DNA from: Propionibacteriaceae bacterium
GTDB lineage: Bacteria; Actinomycetota; Actinomycetes; Propionibacteriales; Propionibacteriaceae
DNA: 7,111 bases
NCBI GenBank assembly: GCA_025923975.1
Contig: JAICEV010000177.1
Coordinates: 1-7,111 of the forward strand
Reading direction: 5' to 3'
The notes under the pieces are model-generated. The model was not told the DNA's origin. It made no database searches and saw only the letters and a program-made list of their open reading frames with translations. The position numbers were made by a program, and so were the translations under genes. Positions 5,494 to 7,111 of the stretch are shown piece after piece. The stretch's first letter is position 1. Each line of letters begins with the position of its first letter.

Positions 5494-7011
5494 ATGAGCG
5501 TCCCCCTGGCCCGGGCTCTTGCTCTTGACCGACCCGCCAGCCGGTACTGGTTTTGGGCGATCGCCATCGCGGCGATCGCCTTCCTATTCCGGCTGGTTCC
5601 GGTGCTGCGCGGTGGCGGCCTCTTCGGCATCGGCAACTTCTACGACGATGGGGTGTACTACGCGGCAGCCACCGGACTGGTGCACGGCCGGCTCCCCTAT
5701 CAGGATTTCCTGCTGCTCCATCCGCCGGGGATGACGCTCCTACTGACACCGTTCGCTGCCGCGGCGCAGGTCATAGGCGACTCGTACGGTTTCGCTGTCG
5801 CGCGTGTGGCGTGGATGCTGCTGGGAGCGGCGAACGCGGTGCTGATCTGGAAGATCCTCAGACCCATCGGCCCGGTCGCCGCGGTCTTCGGTGGGCTTGG
5901 TTACGCGGTGCTCTACCCCGCCGTCTATGTCGAAAAATCGACACTGCTCGAGGGCCCAGCCACAACGGCGCTTCTTATCGCTATGGTCCTACTCCAACCG
6001 GTCGCACAGGACGGCTCGTTGCCTCGCAGCAGCGTCTTTGCCGCCGGCGCGCTGCTGGGTCTGGCCACCACGATCAAGATCTGGGGAGTGCTCACTCTCC
6101 TGATCGTGTTGGGCTGGTTGCTGCTGGTTCGCCGGTCCCGTGTCGCCTTACAGGTCATGACTGCCAGTGCGGCGACGGTCACGATCATCTGCCTGCCGTT
6201 CTTCGTTGCAGCGCCGATGGCAATGTGGAACCAAATCGTGCGCGACCAGTTCGCTCGGCCCCGGCTCGCCGGCATCACGATCCTCGACCGGCTTCAGGGC
6301 TGGGCTGGGCTCGACATTGTGGACCGTTCGCTCCCCGCCGCTATCACTGTTGCCGCAGTGGCTGCACTACTCTGCGTCGCTGCCCTGGCCTGGAAGTATC
6401 CAGAGGCGCAGCTTGCCGTGCTGTTGATGATCGTGCAGGGCGCCTTCCTGCTCCTCACTCCCCTATTTTTTCCGCAGTTTCCGGCCCTAACCGTCGCTGC
6501 CGTGGCGATCACGGTCGGCGCCGCGATCGGCCGCTTGACCGGGCTGGTTAGAGCCGGACCGATGCGGGTCGGGATCATCTGCGCCTTTGCCGGCGCACTG
6601 CTCGTTTACGCCAGCGGCTACGCCACGGTCACCTTCAACCGTCCTTTCCCCGACCACTTCAAGGCGTTCACGACCGTAACGCCGGGATGCGTTACCGCCG
6701 ATGATCAGACCGCCCTTGTGCTGACGGATTCGTTGAGCCGCAACCTGAAGCGCGGCTGCCGGTTCATCGCCGATCTTGGTGGGCACTCCCACGACTTCGC
6801 GGCTGCCTCCGGACGTGACAGCACGCGTACCCGCAACCGAGCGTTCCAGCGGTTCGCGCTGGAGTACGTGAGTTCCGGTTCGGTGACGATCTTGATCAGA
6901 TACCGCGACGGTCGAGGCTTCAACGCGCGGACCAATGCGGTTCTTGATCAGTGGCCGTTGCTGGCACATTGGGATACGTACGAGGTGCGGCAACCTATCG
7001 AGCTGGGCTGA
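5494..7011 (+). CDS. GT-C-type glycosyltransferase-like polytopic membrane protein
   Basis: A 505-residue integral membrane protein with about ten hydrophobic segments, the first at about 19-38. The loop after the first helix has FYDDGVYYAAATGLVHGRLP in which the DD pair is at residues 51-52, then PYQDFLLLHPPG with His 76. A DD/DE pair in the first outer loop followed by a G-x-x-PYxD…HPPG pattern is typical of ArnT/PMT-like and related actinobacterial GT-C enzymes, which use polyprenyl-phosphate sugars on the outer face of the membrane. After the last helix, about 120 residues (from about 382) form a probable extracytoplasmic domain containing two cysteines (399 and 422). The donor and acceptor are unknown. 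I prefer the ATG at 5494, with AGGGGA 10 bases upstream, over an in-frame TTG at 5452 that lacks a good ribosome site. It is divergent from the flavoenzyme operon, with 124 bases between starts. A transport or anchoring role without transferase activity cannot be excluded. Confidence 0.82.
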   Translation: MSVPLARALALDRPASRYWFWAIAIAAIAFLFRLVPVLRGGGLFGIGNFYDDGVYYAAATGLVHGRLPYQDFLLLHPPGMTLLLTPFAAAAQVIGDSYGFAVARVAWMLLGAANAVLIWKILRPIGPVAAVFGGLGYAVLYPAVYVEKSTLLEGPATTALLIAMVLLQPVAQDGSLPRSSVFAAGALLGLATTIKIWGVLTLLIVLGWLLLVRRSRVALQVMTASAATVTIICLPFFVAAPMAMWNQIVRDQFARPRLAGITILDRLQGWAGLDIVDRSLPAAITVAAVAALLCVAALAWKYPEAQLAVLLMIVQGAFLLLTPLFFPQFPALTVAAVAITVGAAIGRLTGLVRAGPMRVGIICAFAGALLVYASGYATVTFNRPFPDHFKAFTTVTPGCVTADDQTALVLTDSLSRNLKRGCRFIADLGGHSHDFAAASGRDSTRTRNRAFQRFALEYVSSGSVTILIRYRDGRGFNARTNAVLDQWPLLAHWDTYEVRQPIELG

Positions 7012-7111
7012 TGGAGGAAACCGTTCCGGACAACAACACATAACGCCTTGACAACTTCCGGCGTGGTGGCGCGGTGCTCAGTTCCATCACAGCAGCGAAC
7101 GGGAAATCCTA
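7012..7111. other. Intergenic sequence at the right edge, no convincing gene
   Basis: After the membrane protein's stop codon there is a 10-codon ORF (ATG at 7011, TAA at 7041-7043) whose start overlaps the stop (TGATG), but it has no family features. A frame beginning at TTG 7048 stays open to the window edge without a ribosome site. A perfect TTGACA occurs at 7048-7053, but no matching -10 lies 16-19 bases further on. No strong hairpin terminator is visible. Confidence 0.4.

Noticed and set aside
7011..7043. Ten-codon ORF overlapping the GT-C stop codon (TGATG)
   Set aside because: It is too short, with no recognisable features; the overlap can arise by chance.
7048..7111. TTGACA as a promoter, or a TTG-initiated ORF running off the edge
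   Set aside because: No -10 element lies at proper spacing and there is no ribosome site; too little sequence remains to judge.

Overview
The window is GC-rich, densely coded DNA with GTG and TTG starts. Its proteins resemble those of Actinomycetota, and the two-component pair is closest to the mycobacterial MprAB type, so a Mycobacteriales-like chromosome is the best guess. No transposase, integrase, tRNA, rRNA or CRISPR array is visible, and there is no gene-free stretch longer than about 125 bases.

Layout. (1) Positions 1-1008, minus strand: a NicT/HoxN-type nickel/cobalt permease cut off by the left edge. (2) Positions 1009-1106: a compact divergent control region with two TGCGA-N5-TCGCA dyads that match the form of Streptomyces Nur boxes. 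(3) Positions 1107-1598, plus strand: a Fur-family regulator best read as Nur, the nickel sensor. (4) Positions 1569-1634: a long imperfect palindrome spanning the stop codons of the convergent regulator and histidine kinase genes. It makes both proteins end in nearly the same peptide. (5) Positions 5369 down to 1605, minus strand: a probable four-gene operon of a 39-residue small protein, an FAD-dependent monooxygenase-like enzyme, an OmpR-family response regulator and a sensor histidine kinase. (6) Positions 5370-5493: a divergent promoter region. (7) Positions 5494-7011, plus strand: a polytopic GT-C-type glycosyltransferase-like membrane protein. (8) Positions 7012-7111: no convincing gene.

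How the genes fit together. The left part looks like a self-contained nickel homeostasis switch. Nickel-loaded Nur would bind the shared intergenic dyads and shut off the importer gene nicT, and probably its own gene. The right part joins an MprAB-like envelope-stress signalling pair to a flavoenzyme and a small coupled peptide, beside a divergent membrane glycosyltransferase. This suggests, but does not prove, a role in cell-envelope or lipid modification. The most notable signals are the paired Nur-type operators, the palindrome that encodes the same C-terminus on both strands, and the uncharacterised small protein coupled to the flavoenzyme.
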